A stretch of 64,000 nucleotides of DNA from Streptomyces albipurpureus (GTDB lineage: Bacteria; Actinomycetota; Actinomycetes; Streptomycetales; Streptomycetaceae), in NCBI RefSeq assembly GCF_023701525.1, contig NZ_JAMQAW010000041.1, positions 1 to 64,000 on the forward strand, written 5' to 3'. Of the stretch, positions 51,491 through 60,419 are shown one piece after another. Positions within the stretch are counted from its first letter, which is position 1; the number at the start of each line of letters is the position of its first letter. The position numbers were made by a program, and so were the translations under genes. The notes below the pieces were generated by a model that saw only the letters and a list, made by a program, of their open reading frames with translations, searched no databases and was not told the DNA's origin.

Positions 51491-52453
51491 ATGCGCCCAC
51501 AGATCTGGATCGCCGATGTGGTCCGCGCGCTGGAGGTGACCCAGGGCGAGGAGGAGCGGGCCCGGGTGGTGGAACTGCTGGGGTTCGCCTCGACCACGGC
51601 CCCGCAGAGCGGCGGTGACCTCTCCCCGGTGCGGCCCCTCCCCTTGGACCAGGGGTTCGACAGTGCCAGCACGGATCAGCGAGCCCCCCACCAGGACGAC
51701 ACACCGTTGTCGCCCACCGGCGATGAGCAACCGGAGACTTCCGGTGGACTTGACGACCTGCGTCTGCTTGCCCCCGTACGCACCCAGACCCCCAGCCAAG
51801 CCCCCGATCCGGTCGAACCCCTCGCCCTCCCGTCCTCCGAGCGCGTCCAAGGCCCCCATCTCCCGCTCCTGGTCCCGCACTGGACCAGTGCCATCCTCCA
51901 GGCCGCCCTCGCGCAGAAGGTGGCCGAGGGTCCCATCGACATCGACGCGCTGATCGACTCGCTCGCCCATGGCCGCCCCATCACCCGGCTACCGCGCCGT
52001 CCGGTGCCGACCCTGCGGTACGGGGTCCAGGTACTGGTCGACCGCGGCGCCGGGATGCAGCCCTTCCGCCGCGACCAGGACCATCTCGTCCGACAGCTCC
52101 GGTCCATCGTGGGCGCCGAGCTCGTCGAAGTGGGCTACTTCGCCGACCTGCCCCAGCGCGGTACGGGCCCCGGCGCCCGCTGGACCCGTACCACCTACGC
52201 GCCCCCGGCCAGCGGCAAACGCATTCTGCTCCTCTCCGACCTGGGCCTGGGTAGACCGCCGTACGCGCCTGAGCAGAGCGAACCCTCGGACTGGGAGGAC
52301 TTCGTAGAACTCGTCACCCGCGCCGGCTGCCAACCCATCGCCCTGTCGCCCTACCCGCCCGACCGCTGGCCGGCCTGGATGACCAGACTGCTGCCCCTGG
52401 TGAGTTGGGATCGCAGCACCACCACCGGCTGGGTCAGCGCGAGGATGCCGTGA
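51491..52453 (+). CDS. vWA-like partner of the MoxR ATPase
   Basis: A 320-aa protein. The N-terminal half has a helical start (IWIADVVRALEVTQGEEERARVVELLG) and a long Pro/Ser linker. The C-terminal half is a vWA-like Rossmann domain (VQVLVDRGAGMQPF, VGYFADLP, ILLLSDLG, GCQPIALSPYPPDR), with the MIDAS changed from DxSxS to DRGAG, so metal-dependent ligand binding is doubtful. In MoxR-vWA pairs this is the client-binding half. The GTG of the CHAT gene overlaps its TGA. A GTG at 51488 is an alternative start. Confidence 0.78.
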   Translation: MRPQIWIADVVRALEVTQGEEERARVVELLGFASTTAPQSGGDLSPVRPLPLDQGFDSASTDQRAPHQDDTPLSPTGDEQPETSGGLDDLRLLAPVRTQTPSQAPDPVEPLALPSSERVQGPHLPLLVPHWTSAILQAALAQKVAEGPIDIDALIDSLAHGRPITRLPRRPVPTLRYGVQVLVDRGAGMQPFRRDQDHLVRQLRSIVGAELVEVGYFADLPQRGTGPGARWTRTTYAPPASGKRILLLSDLGLGRPPYAPEQSEPSDWEDFVELVTRAGCQPIALSPYPPDRWPAWMTRLLPLVSWDRSTTTGWVSARMP

Positions 52454-55400
52454 TCGAGCTACCGCGGGAACTGCCGCCCACTCCCCCACCGGGCGCTCTG
52501 GAGCTGGCCGCCTCCCTGAGCATCGCCACCCGCATCGAGCCGGAGTTGATCCGGGCGGTACGCCTTGGGCTCCATCCCCACCTCGACGTGGGCGCCGAGT
52601 CCGACCTCTGGTTCTGCCACTGGGTGAGCGCCCGCACCCATGAGGCCATCGCCCTGATACCGCAGTGTCTGCCGTACCTGCGGGCGAGGCTGGCGCGGAG
52701 CCTGGAGACCGACCCGAGGATGGGCGGGGTCTTCGAGATCATCTCCGAGTACCACCAGGGCCTGTCTCCCGCGCTCGTCCTGGAGGAGCAGATCACCTGG
52801 CACACCCTGATCGGCGAACCGGAGATCGCCGACCAGCACCTTCACCGCGCCCTGCACGCCCTGGTCCGACAGAACCGCACCGGTGTCGCCGGCTGGTTCG
52901 CTGACGCCTGGCAGCGCATCCCCGCCCAGGCCCGCACGACCACCGCGGCCTGGAGCCTGGCCAACGCGACCCGCTCCCACGTACCGGCCCTCGATCCGGG
53001 CCAAGGGCCCGAGGTCACCCTCACCGATGTGGCGACCATCGCCGCCGCGGTCGGCGAGACCCGGCTGGGGGTGCGCCGGGCGGGCACTGATCTGCTCCTC
53101 GGGCAGGTCCAGGGGCCGGACGCGCTGGCCATCCTGGTGCCCGACACCCATCCTCGCCTGGTCGAGGTGATCACCAGTGGTCCCCTCCGCACGGTACGGG
53201 TCGAGGAGGGGGCGACCGTCCGCGTCCCGGTGGGAAAGGGTCCCGTCCACCTCCGTACCGGCGCCGGCCAGATCTATCCGACAAGCGTGCAGCCGCTGCT
53301 GCCTCCGCCGCTGCCGGCGCAGCGCGAGTGGGAGGTGCTCCTCAGCCTGCTCAGCCAGGGGGCACGGCCCTCCCTGGTCCCCCGGCTGATCGCCGAACTG
53401 AACGCTCTCCTCCGCAAGTTCCACCGGGAGGACGCCGACACGGCGCTCAAGGAAGCGGCCCAACTCTGCGAGCGCGCCCTCGGTGCGGGCTACACCCCGG
53501 AGGCGGAACCCCAACTCTGCCTGGCGTTCGCCGAGGTGCTGCAACTCCAAGGGGCCGTCTTCGGCATACGGGAATCACTCGATCGTGCCTTGACCATCGG
53601 GCGGGCTGTCCACCGCGATGCCACCGGCCCTTTCCACATCCGAGCGCTCCTCACCCTCGGACGGGCTCACCGGGATCTGTTCACCTACTCAGGGGAGACA
53701 GCCGAACTCCAGGAATCCGAGCGGCTCCTGAGCACCGCCCTCAACCTGGAGCTGGGCCAGGAAGCCGACCCAACGGAGCCCCTCGCCGAGGAACTGCGGA
53801 CGGTGATGCTCCACTACGAGGTGGACCCACAACCTCGTCTGCTCTCCAGAGCGGAGCATCTCGCGTCCCTCGTCGGCGAGTGGAACGGTAGGCCGCCGCC
53901 GACGACACTGCTGGATCTGTCCAAGTTCCGGCTCGCGCAGTACGCGGTCACAACCGATCCCACCGAACTGGACCAGGCCGAGGCGATGGCTTGGGAGCTC
54001 ACCGAGGCATCCGGCGTACCTACAACCGTACGGGCCGAAGGGCTGGCCGTACGCGCCACGGTCGCGCTGGTGCGAGCCCATCAAGGCGACCAGCGCGCTC
54101 TTGACTCGGCCCTGAGGGATCTCCGGGCCGCGATCGCACTGGTACCCGCGGGCCGAGCCCAGCTCCTTCCTCTGCGACTGGAGTACGGCCGTGCGCTGCG
54201 GCTGCGCTTCCGACTCCTGGGGCGGGAAAGAGACCTGACCGCGGCCGGGGTTCAGTTCCGCGCGGTGGTGAAGGGAGGGCCCCGGCCCTCGCTCTGGGCT
54301 GGGTTGATCGGCCTGTCCCGCTGCCAGTTGGATGACTTCCACCGCACCGGCGAGAGCGCCGCTCTCGACCGAGCCACCAACACCGCCAGGGAGGCGGTCT
54401 CCGCCGCGACCCGCACACCGTCCCAGCAGCGAAGCACTTCGCTGGTCCAACTCGCGGCGGCCCTCACCGCCAGATACCGGCTGACGAACGACACCCGGGA
54501 TCTTGACCAGGCCATCGATACCTTGGAGTCGGCGGTACGGGCATCCGACCCGCGCCACCCCGTCCCGGAACACACGGTCTGCGCACTGGCCTCCGCTCTC
54601 ATGGACCTCCATACGCACACCGCCGACGCCGCCCATCTCGCACGGGCCTACGGCGCGCTCGATCAATTCCTGGCGCGTCCCCTCCCAGGCGGCCCCGTTC
54701 CACCGTCGCAAGCCCTGATGCTCCGGGCCGCAGTGCTCGTGCGCCTTCCCGACGCGGAGGCGTCGAGTCTCCGCAGCGCTATGAGCGACGCGCAACGCCT
54801 CGCCCAGATGCCCTGGGCGAATCCTCTACTACGGCTCAAGGCAGCCTTGGTCTGGAGCGAACTCGGACTGCGCCTCAACGCATCGGACGCCATCATCGAC
54901 GGCTACGTAGCCGTTGCCGCTGGGATTCCCACGGCCCTTCTGCTGCGCGGTCGCATCCAGGCGACGACGATGCAGTCGTGGGAGGCCCTGGGGCGAGAGG
55001 CTGCGGCCTACCTCATCGGCTCCGGGGACGCGGAAACCGCGCTGGAGATGCTGGAGTACCAGAACATCCTGCTGTCGTTCTGGAGCAGGGACTCCCCAGC
55101 TCAGCTGGACCAGCTGACCAGTACCGTGTCAAACCTGGTGGAGGAAGTGCGCTGGCTCTGGTCACTGAGCAACCTCGCCGCTCCCACCGCGGAACTGACC
55201 GGTTGGGAGGCATCGACAGACACCTCCGAACTGAACGCCCGGATGGACCGCCTCGCCCTCTCGATGCGCACAACCCCCGGCTTGGAGGGCCTCTTCGCAC
55301 GCCCCACTGCCCGCGACTTGCTCCGGGCCGCGAGCGAGGGTCCCATCGTCGTCCTGAACGCGGCCGCTCACCGCTGCGATGCCCTGATCCTGACCCAGCG

Positions 55401-56397
55401 GGAAGTCTCGGTCTCTCCACTGGTACGCCTGGATCTCATCAGCCTCAAGGAGATGGCGGACGAGTACTCGGCGGACCGCGGCACTCTCTCCGAGCGATCG
55501 ACCGGCCCTGATGCCCGGTCCCTCCTCCAGTGGCTGTGGCACCGGGTGGTGCGGCAGATCCTCAACGACCTCGATCCGTCGATCTCCTACCGATCCAGCG
55601 GCACCCGCACCGCCCTGGCAGTGGGCCCACCAGGTCCCTACGAGAGACTGAACCGCGTCTGGTGGTACCCCACCGGTCCCTTCGCCAAGCTGCCACTCCA
55701 CGCAGCGGGCGACTACGACTCACGACTGCCGCAGAACGCCATGGACTACGGCGTGCACTCCTACACCCCGACCATCGACGCCCTGGTAAAGGCCCGAATC
55801 CGGGACCGGCAGACCACCTTCGCCCTCGAACCACGGATGCTCCTGGTACTGGGAGATCCTGATCTGCTCCATGCCACCAGGGAGGTCGAGGAGCTCCATC
55901 GGCGCCTTCCGGACTCCACCCTGCTACGCGGCAACAACGCCACCCTTGAGCATGTCCTGGCCAGCCTCCCCCACCACTCCTTCTTCCACTACTCCGGGCA
56001 CGCGAGTCACGAAGGCGACCCGGCCGGACTCCACCTCCATGACCAGCGGCTCACACCGCGACACATCCCGACCGGCCTCGTCCCCGACGGGGCACTGGCC
56101 TACTTCTCGGCTTGCGACACCAACATCACCCCACGCGGCTCGGAGCATCCCCCCTGGACCATCGCCGCCGCCTTCCAGTCCGCTGGATACCGCCATGTGA
56201 TCGCAGGGCTGGGCCAGGTCTCCGACCGGGCAGCCAGCGAAGTAGCCCTAGCCGTCTACCACTCTCTACTGAGCCCTGACAACACCCTCCACCCCCAACA
56301 CACCGCCCGCGCCCTCCACCACGCCCTCCAACAACTCCCCACCGACCGCCCCGACTACCTGCTGACCCGTGCTTCCCTGGTGCACTTGGGCCCCTGA
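52450..56397 (+). CDS. CHAT-domain protease with TPR-like repeats
   Basis: A 1315-aa protein. The N-terminal about 250 residues continue the style of the vWA partner (PRELPPTPPPGALELAASL), residues about 300-950 are TPR-like helical hairpins (LTLGRAHRDLFTYSGETAELQ, LFRLARY-type repeats) and the last about 260 residues are a CHAT caspase-like protease: H1184 in HYSGHASHEGD and C1222 in YFSACDTN, followed by IAAAFQSAGYRHVIAGL. CHAT proteases execute cell death or process effectors in immunity operons. GTG 52450 overlaps the preceding stop. It is the last gene of the operon. Confidence 0.92.
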   Translation: MIELPRELPPTPPPGALELAASLSIATRIEPELIRAVRLGLHPHLDVGAESDLWFCHWVSARTHEAIALIPQCLPYLRARLARSLETDPRMGGVFEIISEYHQGLSPALVLEEQITWHTLIGEPEIADQHLHRALHALVRQNRTGVAGWFADAWQRIPAQARTTTAAWSLANATRSHVPALDPGQGPEVTLTDVATIAAAVGETRLGVRRAGTDLLLGQVQGPDALAILVPDTHPRLVEVITSGPLRTVRVEEGATVRVPVGKGPVHLRTGAGQIYPTSVQPLLPPPLPAQREWEVLLSLLSQGARPSLVPRLIAELNALLRKFHREDADTALKEAAQLCERALGAGYTPEAEPQLCLAFAEVLQLQGAVFGIRESLDRALTIGRAVHRDATGPFHIRALLTLGRAHRDLFTYSGETAELQESERLLSTALNLELGQEADPTEPLAEELRTVMLHYEVDPQPRLLSRAEHLASLVGEWNGRPPPTTLLDLSKFRLAQYAVTTDPTELDQAEAMAWELTEASGVPTTVRAEGLAVRATVALVRAHQGDQRALDSALRDLRAAIALVPAGRAQLLPLRLEYGRALRLRFRLLGRERDLTAAGVQFRAVVKGGPRPSLWAGLIGLSRCQLDDFHRTGESAALDRATNTAREAVSAATRTPSQQRSTSLVQLAAALTARYRLTNDTRDLDQAIDTLESAVRASDPRHPVPEHTVCALASALMDLHTHTADAAHLARAYGALDQFLARPLPGGPVPPSQALMLRAAVLVRLPDAEASSLRSAMSDAQRLAQMPWANPLLRLKAALVWSELGLRLNASDAIIDGYVAVAAGIPTALLLRGRIQATTMQSWEALGREAAAYLIGSGDAETALEMLEYQNILLSFWSRDSPAQLDQLTSTVSNLVEEVRWLWSLSNLAAPTAELTGWEASTDTSELNARMDRLALSMRTTPGLEGLFARPTARDLLRAASEGPIVVLNAAAHRCDALILTQREVSVSPLVRLDLISLKEMADEYSADRGTLSERSTGPDARSLLQWLWHRVVRQILNDLDPSISYRSSGTRTALAVGPPGPYERLNRVWWYPTGPFAKLPLHAAGDYDSRLPQNAMDYGVHSYTPTIDALVKARIRDRQTTFALEPRMLLVLGDPDLLHATREVEELHRRLPDSTLLRGNNATLEHVLASLPHHSFFHYSGHASHEGDPAGLHLHDQRLTPRHIPTGLVPDGALAYFSACDTNITPRGSEHPPWTIAAAFQSAGYRHVIAGLGQVSDRAASEVALAVYHSLLSPDNTLHPQHTARALHHALQQLPTDRPDYLLTRASLVHLGP

Positions 56398-56442
56398 CGC
56401 GAAGGCCTACGCCTGGCGCGCTAGAGTCGCAGGTCAGGAAGT

Positions 56443-56532
56443 GTGGTCCCCGCGCATGCGGGGGTGGTCCCTTCCCGGGCGTCGCGCACTACATGGGTGA
56501 CATGTGGTCCCCGCGCATGCGGGGTCTCCCGG
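56443..56532 (+). CRISPR. minimal type I-E CRISPR array (one spacer)
   Basis: A 29-nt repeat at 56443-56471 (GTGGTCCCC...GGGGTGGTCCC) is followed by a 32-nt spacer (56472-56503) and a second 29-nt repeat at 56504-56532 whose last 9 nt are degenerate, as expected for the terminal repeat. Repeat length, spacer length and sequence fit Streptomyces type I-E. No cas genes are in the window, so the array is orphan or depends on Cas proteins elsewhere. Confidence 0.8.
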
Positions 56533-56550
56533 TGGCGCCCCCGCGCAGAG

Positions 56551-56580
56551 GACCCCGGCTCGATGGATCAGGCCGGGGTC
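56551..56580. terminator. terminator between convergent genes
   Basis: GACCCCGGC (56551-56559)/GCCGGGGTC (56572-56580) is a 9-bp perfect stem between the CHAT gene and the YqhA-IstB gene. It can serve both directions. Confidence 0.65.
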
Positions 56581-56641
56581 CGTTGCGCAACGGTTGAAGG
56601 GAGGGGCGGAATCGCGGATGGGGCTCCGATGGTGCTTGTCG

Positions 56642-58039
56642 TCAGCTCCCGTCGGGCAGTGAGCTCAGCACGGCGTCATGGCCGTGGTTGCGCAGTCGGT
56701 AGCTGTCGCCCTTGAGGGGGATGACGTCGGCGTGGTGGGCCAGGCGGTCGATCAAGGCGAAGGTGACCGGGTCGTCGCCGAAGACCTCGGTCCAGCGGCC
56801 GAAGGGCTTGTCGCCGGTCACGATGATGGACCCGCGCTCATAGCGGTGGGAGATCAACCGGAACAGCAGGTTGGTGGCCTCCGGGGTGAAGGGGACGTAG
56901 CCGATCTCGTCCACGACCAGCAGGTCGCACTGGTCGAGGCGGGTCAACTCCTCGGTGAGGCGGCCGGTGTTCTGGGCCTCGGTGAGGCGGGTTACCCATT
57001 CGGTGGCGGTGGCGAAGCGTACGTCATGGCCGGCCCGGCAGGCGCGCATGCCGAGGGCGATCGCGAGGTGGGTCTTTCCGGTGCCGGGGGAACCGAGGAA
57101 GACCACGTTCTCGTGGGCGTCGATGAAGTTCAGCGTTGCCAGGCGGGTGACGGTTTCCCAGTCGTGCAGACGCTGGCGGTCATCGTCGAAGTCCTCCAGC
57201 CCCTTGTGAGCAGGGAAACCCGCCGCGCTGATCCGGACCTCGGCGCCGGCGGTGTCCCAAGTGGTGGGAAGGGCATTGGCGTTCTGGGTGGTCTGGGTGG
57301 TCTGGGTTGGGTTGGCGTCCAGTTCGGGTCGGGGGCTCTTGTCGGCTTGAGCGGGGATCCTGCCTCTCAGACCGACCAGATTCATCTCTTGGACGAAGGC
57401 CGGCTCCAGGGAGTCGGGCGGGGCCGTATCGGGTTCGGAACGGTGGTGTGCCCCACCGCCCCCGCCGTGTGGCGGCTGCCCGAGCCACTCCATGGGGCCG
57501 GACATATAGGCGAGGATCGCGGCCGAGAGGATGAACGCCATATGGATCACGGTTCCCCACAGCAGCGAGTGCTGGGAAGTGTGACTCACATCGACGAACA
57601 TTTGCAGCAGGTGAACGGAGGAGATGCCCACGATGGCAGTGGCCAGTTTCACCTTCAGCACATTGGAGTTGACGTGCGACAGCCATTCCGGCTGGTCTCG
57701 GTGGCCTTGCAGGCCAATGCGCGAGACAAAGGTCTCATAGCCCCCGACGATGACCATGATCAGCAGATTTGCGATCATCACAACATCGACGAGCTTGAGT
57801 ACGGCGAGCATGACATGCGTTTCATCTGCCTGGCCGCTGATGATGTTCTGCACCAGGTGCCACAGTTCGTTGAAGAACTTGTAGACATAGACGCCTTGGG
57901 CAGCCACCAGACCGAAGTACAGGGGTGCTTGTAGCCAGCGGGTCGCGAAAAGCGCGTATCCGAGTGATGGAGCCGCATAGCTCCTGAAATCCGGCTTAGC
58001 CGAATCGGGCGTGGCGTGGGTGAGCAACGGTTCTCCCAT
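56642..58039 (-). CDS. chimeric UPF0114 (YqhA) membrane protein fused to IstB ATPase
   Basis: A 465-aa reading frame with two unrelated parts. Residues about 20-190 are a UPF0114/YqhA-type membrane protein (LVLKLVDVVMIANLLIMVIVGGYETFVSRI, LKVKLATAIVGISSVHLLQMF). Residues about 270-465 are the ATPase part of IS21-family IstB: FLGSPGTGKTHLAIALG (Walker A), LLVVDEIGY (Walker B), GDKPFGRWTEVFGDD and HRSGHDA-type end. The N-terminal DNA-binding part of IstB is missing, and a Gln/Thr/Pro-rich linker joins the two. It looks like an IS21 remnant captured in frame by a membrane gene. The ATG 58039 has only a weak ribosome site. Confidence 0.78.
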   Translation of the reverse strand: MGEPLLTHATPDSAKPDFRSYAAPSLGYALFATRWLQAPLYFGLVAAQGVYVYKFFNELWHLVQNIISGQADETHVMLAVLKLVDVVMIANLLIMVIVGGYETFVSRIGLQGHRDQPEWLSHVNSNVLKVKLATAIVGISSVHLLQMFVDVSHTSQHSLLWGTVIHMAFILSAAILAYMSGPMEWLGQPPHGGGGGAHHRSEPDTAPPDSLEPAFVQEMNLVGLRGRIPAQADKSPRPELDANPTQTTQTTQNANALPTTWDTAGAEVRISAAGFPAHKGLEDFDDDRQRLHDWETVTRLATLNFIDAHENVVFLGSPGTGKTHLAIALGMRACRAGHDVRFATATEWVTRLTEAQNTGRLTEELTRLDQCDLLVVDEIGYVPFTPEATNLLFRLISHRYERGSIIVTGDKPFGRWTEVFGDDPVTFALIDRLAHHADVIPLKGDSYRLRNHGHDAVLSSLPDGS

Positions 58040-58293
58040 GGTGGCCGTGCGGCAGTCGGGTTTGGACCGCATACGCCGCCTTCAACGAGCCAACCGTGGG
58101 GAGCGTCACTGCAAATTCGTCGCTGGTATGCCGATCAGTCAATTCGCTTTGCCATACAGACGTTTGGTGCCACCACCGAACTAGGGGACAAGCGCCTGAT
58201 GAATCCAGCGGTCTCCGGACGGGTCGCGCCGGGCGAGACCCCTCCAGCGCGGGAGTTGTCCGTCAACTTCACTCCGTCTCCAGGGCGCCCCTG
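58040..58293. other. intergenic region
   Basis: About 250 nt between the two minus-strand genes. It should contain the promoter of the chimeric gene. No gene is seen. Confidence 0.4.
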
Positions 58294-59385
58294 TTAGTGC
58301 CCCCTGGAGACAATGAACCTCGGTAGTTCCCGTAGGAATACCCGATCCTCCTCATGCACCGGACCGTCGTCGGATTCAGCGGCCGGTGCGGTCTCCAGTA
58401 CCCGGGCGATCTCCCGTTCCGCTGCCTCGGCCAGTTGCTCCGCCGCCGACTGGGCACTGTCCACGCACTCGTACGCCGTCATTCGCTCCAGCAGCCAGTG
58501 CACCTCGCCCTCGCCGTCGGCCGTCCGCTCGGTCCTGGTGCGCGAGAGGAAGCGACGGATTCTGCTGCGTTCCGCCGGGGAGCACCGGCCCAGCAGATGG
58601 ATCAGCATCAGAGTGCGCTTTCCTTCCCATAGGTCTCCCGCGCGCTCCTTGCCGTACCGTTCGTCGGCGATCAGATTCAGTACGTCATCCCGGATCTGAA
58701 AGGCGGCGCCCAAGTACCAGCCGAACTGGTCGAGTTCCACCGCATCCGATGGCTTTCCGCAGGTAGCGAGAAGGCCCGCTCGGCACGGGTAGAGAAAGGT
58801 GTACCAAGAGGTCTTCTTCAAGCACATGCGGTAGTAGTCATCGGCCGTGAGTTCGCACACGTTGTCCCGAATCCAGCCCACTTCCAGCGCCTGGCCCTCC
58901 AGGGAGTGCCGGAACATCAGCTCCGTCTCTTCGAACAGCTGCCAGGCCACCTCCCCGCCCAGCGCATGCCGGGTCGCCATCATGCGTTGCAGACCCAGGA
59001 GATTGGTGACGTTCCCGACGTTGAGCGCCACGCCCACGCCGTAGCGGGCGGAGAGGGTGGGCGAATTCCGGCGGAGCTCGCTGCCGTCCTGGATATCGTC
59101 GTGGATCAGAAAGGCATTGTGAAACAGCTCCACGGCCACGGCGATGTGGAGCGCCATGCTCGTCTCGCCACCAAAAGCACGACAGACCGCAAGACAGAGT
59201 GCGGCCCGTAGCCCCTTTCCACCGCGGTTCGGATATTCGCCCGCCAAGTCATAGAGGTACGGGGGGCTCTGGCGCGGGATGTCAGAAAGCAGCGCATCCA
59301 TGGTGAGAGCGTGATAGCGAGCGAGTACCCGCTCGACCAAAGCGGAGTCCGTGGCATGCGATTGCGCGGTGGGGGCTGTTGTCAT
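58294..59385 (-). CDS. polyprenyl diphosphate synthase
   Basis: A 363-aa trans-prenyltransferase. First Asp-rich motif DDIQDGSELRR (D96-D100), second motif QIRDDVLNLI (D233, D234), in which the last acidic residue of the usual DDxxD is Asn (N237). GKGLRAALCLAVCRAF is the KPLR-like substrate-binding region. It should condense IPP with allylic diphosphates, making GGPP or a longer chain. It overlaps the gene for a 172-aa helical protein by one base and is the second gene of that two-gene operon; no terpene cyclase or carotenoid gene is next to it. Confidence 0.9.
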   Translation of the reverse strand: MTTAPTAQSHATDSALVERVLARYHALTMDALLSDIPRQSPPYLYDLAGEYPNRGGKGLRAALCLAVCRAFGGETSMALHIAVAVELFHNAFLIHDDIQDGSELRRNSPTLSARYGVGVALNVGNVTNLLGLQRMMATRHALGGEVAWQLFEETELMFRHSLEGQALEVGWIRDNVCELTADDYYRMCLKKTSWYTFLYPCRAGLLATCGKPSDAVELDQFGWYLGAAFQIRDDVLNLIADERYGKERAGDLWEGKRTLMLIHLLGRCSPAERSRIRRFLSRTRTERTADGEGEVHWLLERMTAYECVDSAQSAAEQLAEAAEREIARVLETAPAAESDDGPVHEEDRVFLRELPRFIVSRGH

Positions 59386-59903
59386 CAGACCGGCTTGGGG
59401 CGGCTTGTGGGCTGGTCCGAGCCAGGGGCGACGACAATGCGCTCGGCGATCTGAGGGGTGAGCCTGGCAAGGTTCAGCAGTACGTCGATGGCGTTGTGGG
59501 CGTCGGTCACCGCGTTCTTGGCCACATCGGCGCCGCCGCCGGTAGATCCGCCGAGGAGCTGTGCGGAGACCAGATTGATCAGCTGATGAGAGCTGCGCCG
59601 GGTGCGTACGAGAAGCGCTTCGAATTCGTTCGGGTCAATGCGGTTCTCGCTGTTGAGGCGCTGCTCGACGCGCTGGGCCTCGGGAATTGCCCCCTGGGCC
59701 TCACGTTCGAAGACGGCGGCGACGGACATGATGAGGGTGTTGCCCTCATCCGTCAGCCCGCCGAGCAGATCGTCATCAGAGATGTCGTTCGCCCGTCCGT
59801 CGCCCGCTGTGCCCTGCTTCGCCGAAGCCCCCTGCTTGCCAGCCGACTTCTGCTTCTCCTGTGCCTTCTGCTTGCCCTGGGCGTGCGCTTTGTCCTTTGC
59901 CAT
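59385..59903 (-). CDS. hypothetical helical protein coupled to the prenyl synthase
   Basis: A 172-aa protein with a Lys/Ala/Gln-rich start (MAKDKAHAQGKQKAQEKQK), then a helical core (LLGGLTDEGNTLIMSVAAVFE, RIDPNEFEALLVRTRRSSHQLINLVSAQLL, ATDAHNAIDVLLNLARL). There is no membrane segment. I do not recognise the family. The stop and the start of the prenyl synthase share one base (TGATG), so the two proteins are probably made in equal amounts and may form a complex. A cargo- or shell-like role is a speculation. Confidence 0.7.
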   Translation of the reverse strand: MAKDKAHAQGKQKAQEKQKSAGKQGASAKQGTAGDGRANDISDDDLLGGLTDEGNTLIMSVAAVFEREAQGAIPEAQRVEQRLNSENRIDPNEFEALLVRTRRSSHQLINLVSAQLLGGSTGGGADVAKNAVTDAHNAIDVLLNLARLTPQIAERIVVAPGSDQPTSRPKPV

Positions 59904-60189
59904 GTTGGGCGGCCCTCACTTCGCCTCCGGGCGCCCCGTTGGCCCGGGTATGGGCTCGCGGCGTCGACGCCTCACTCAGGCACGGATTGTGACATTGGGA
60001 GGGGTCTTTCATCACTCATGGTGAATGCGCGTCAGGGTGAGAGTGGGTCACACCGCTGACGTTCACCCTCCCCCCCCTCTTCCGTGACCTCGGGCAAGGA
60101 CCCTCGGAGCTCATGCCCGACGGCGTCGGCACCCCGCAAGGCAAGCCAGGGCCTCGGGGGCCGATGTCGGCCAGGGAGTTCGACAGAAG

Positions 60190-60237
60190 AATGACTCCGG
60201 CCCGCCGTGTGTGCACACACGGCGGGCCGGAGTCATT
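60190..60237. terminator. perfect 24-bp inverted repeat
   Basis: The arms 60190-60213 and 60214-60237 are exact reverse complements with no spacer (AATGACTCCGGC... to ...GCCGGAGTCATT). As RNA it forms a very stable hairpin that could end transcription in either direction; as DNA it could extrude a cruciform. It lies 183 nt after the stop at 60420. Confidence 0.7.
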
Positions 60238-60360
60238 CAGCAGGATGTTTCGCATCGGCCCGTACGGCTGGTGGCCCATGGAGTGGGCCCGGTGCCGTAA
60301 CCGTCATCGCACCGGAGGGCGATGACCTGCTGGCTCGAACCCCCAAGTCCGTTCCAGCCG

Positions 60361-60400
60361 AGCGGAGTCAAGCGGAGTCGAGCGGAGTCAAGCGGAGTCC
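60361..60400. repeat. four 10-bp tandem repeats
   Basis: AGCGGAGTCA/G/A/C repeated four times, directly after the DUF5707 gene. Confidence 0.9.
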
Positions 60401-60419
60401 AACTCAGCGCGTCAACGCG

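Larger units (their letters stand above)
59904..60419. other. intergenic region with a 48-bp palindrome and tandem repeats
   Basis: About 515 nt. No gene. It contains a perfect 48-bp palindrome (60190-60237) and a 4-copy 10-bp repeat (60361-60400). Confidence 0.55.

Noticed and set aside
53689..54795. 368-codon open frame on the minus strand over the CHAT gene
   Set aside because: Antisense shadow; the CHAT gene has TPR periodicity and catalytic residues.
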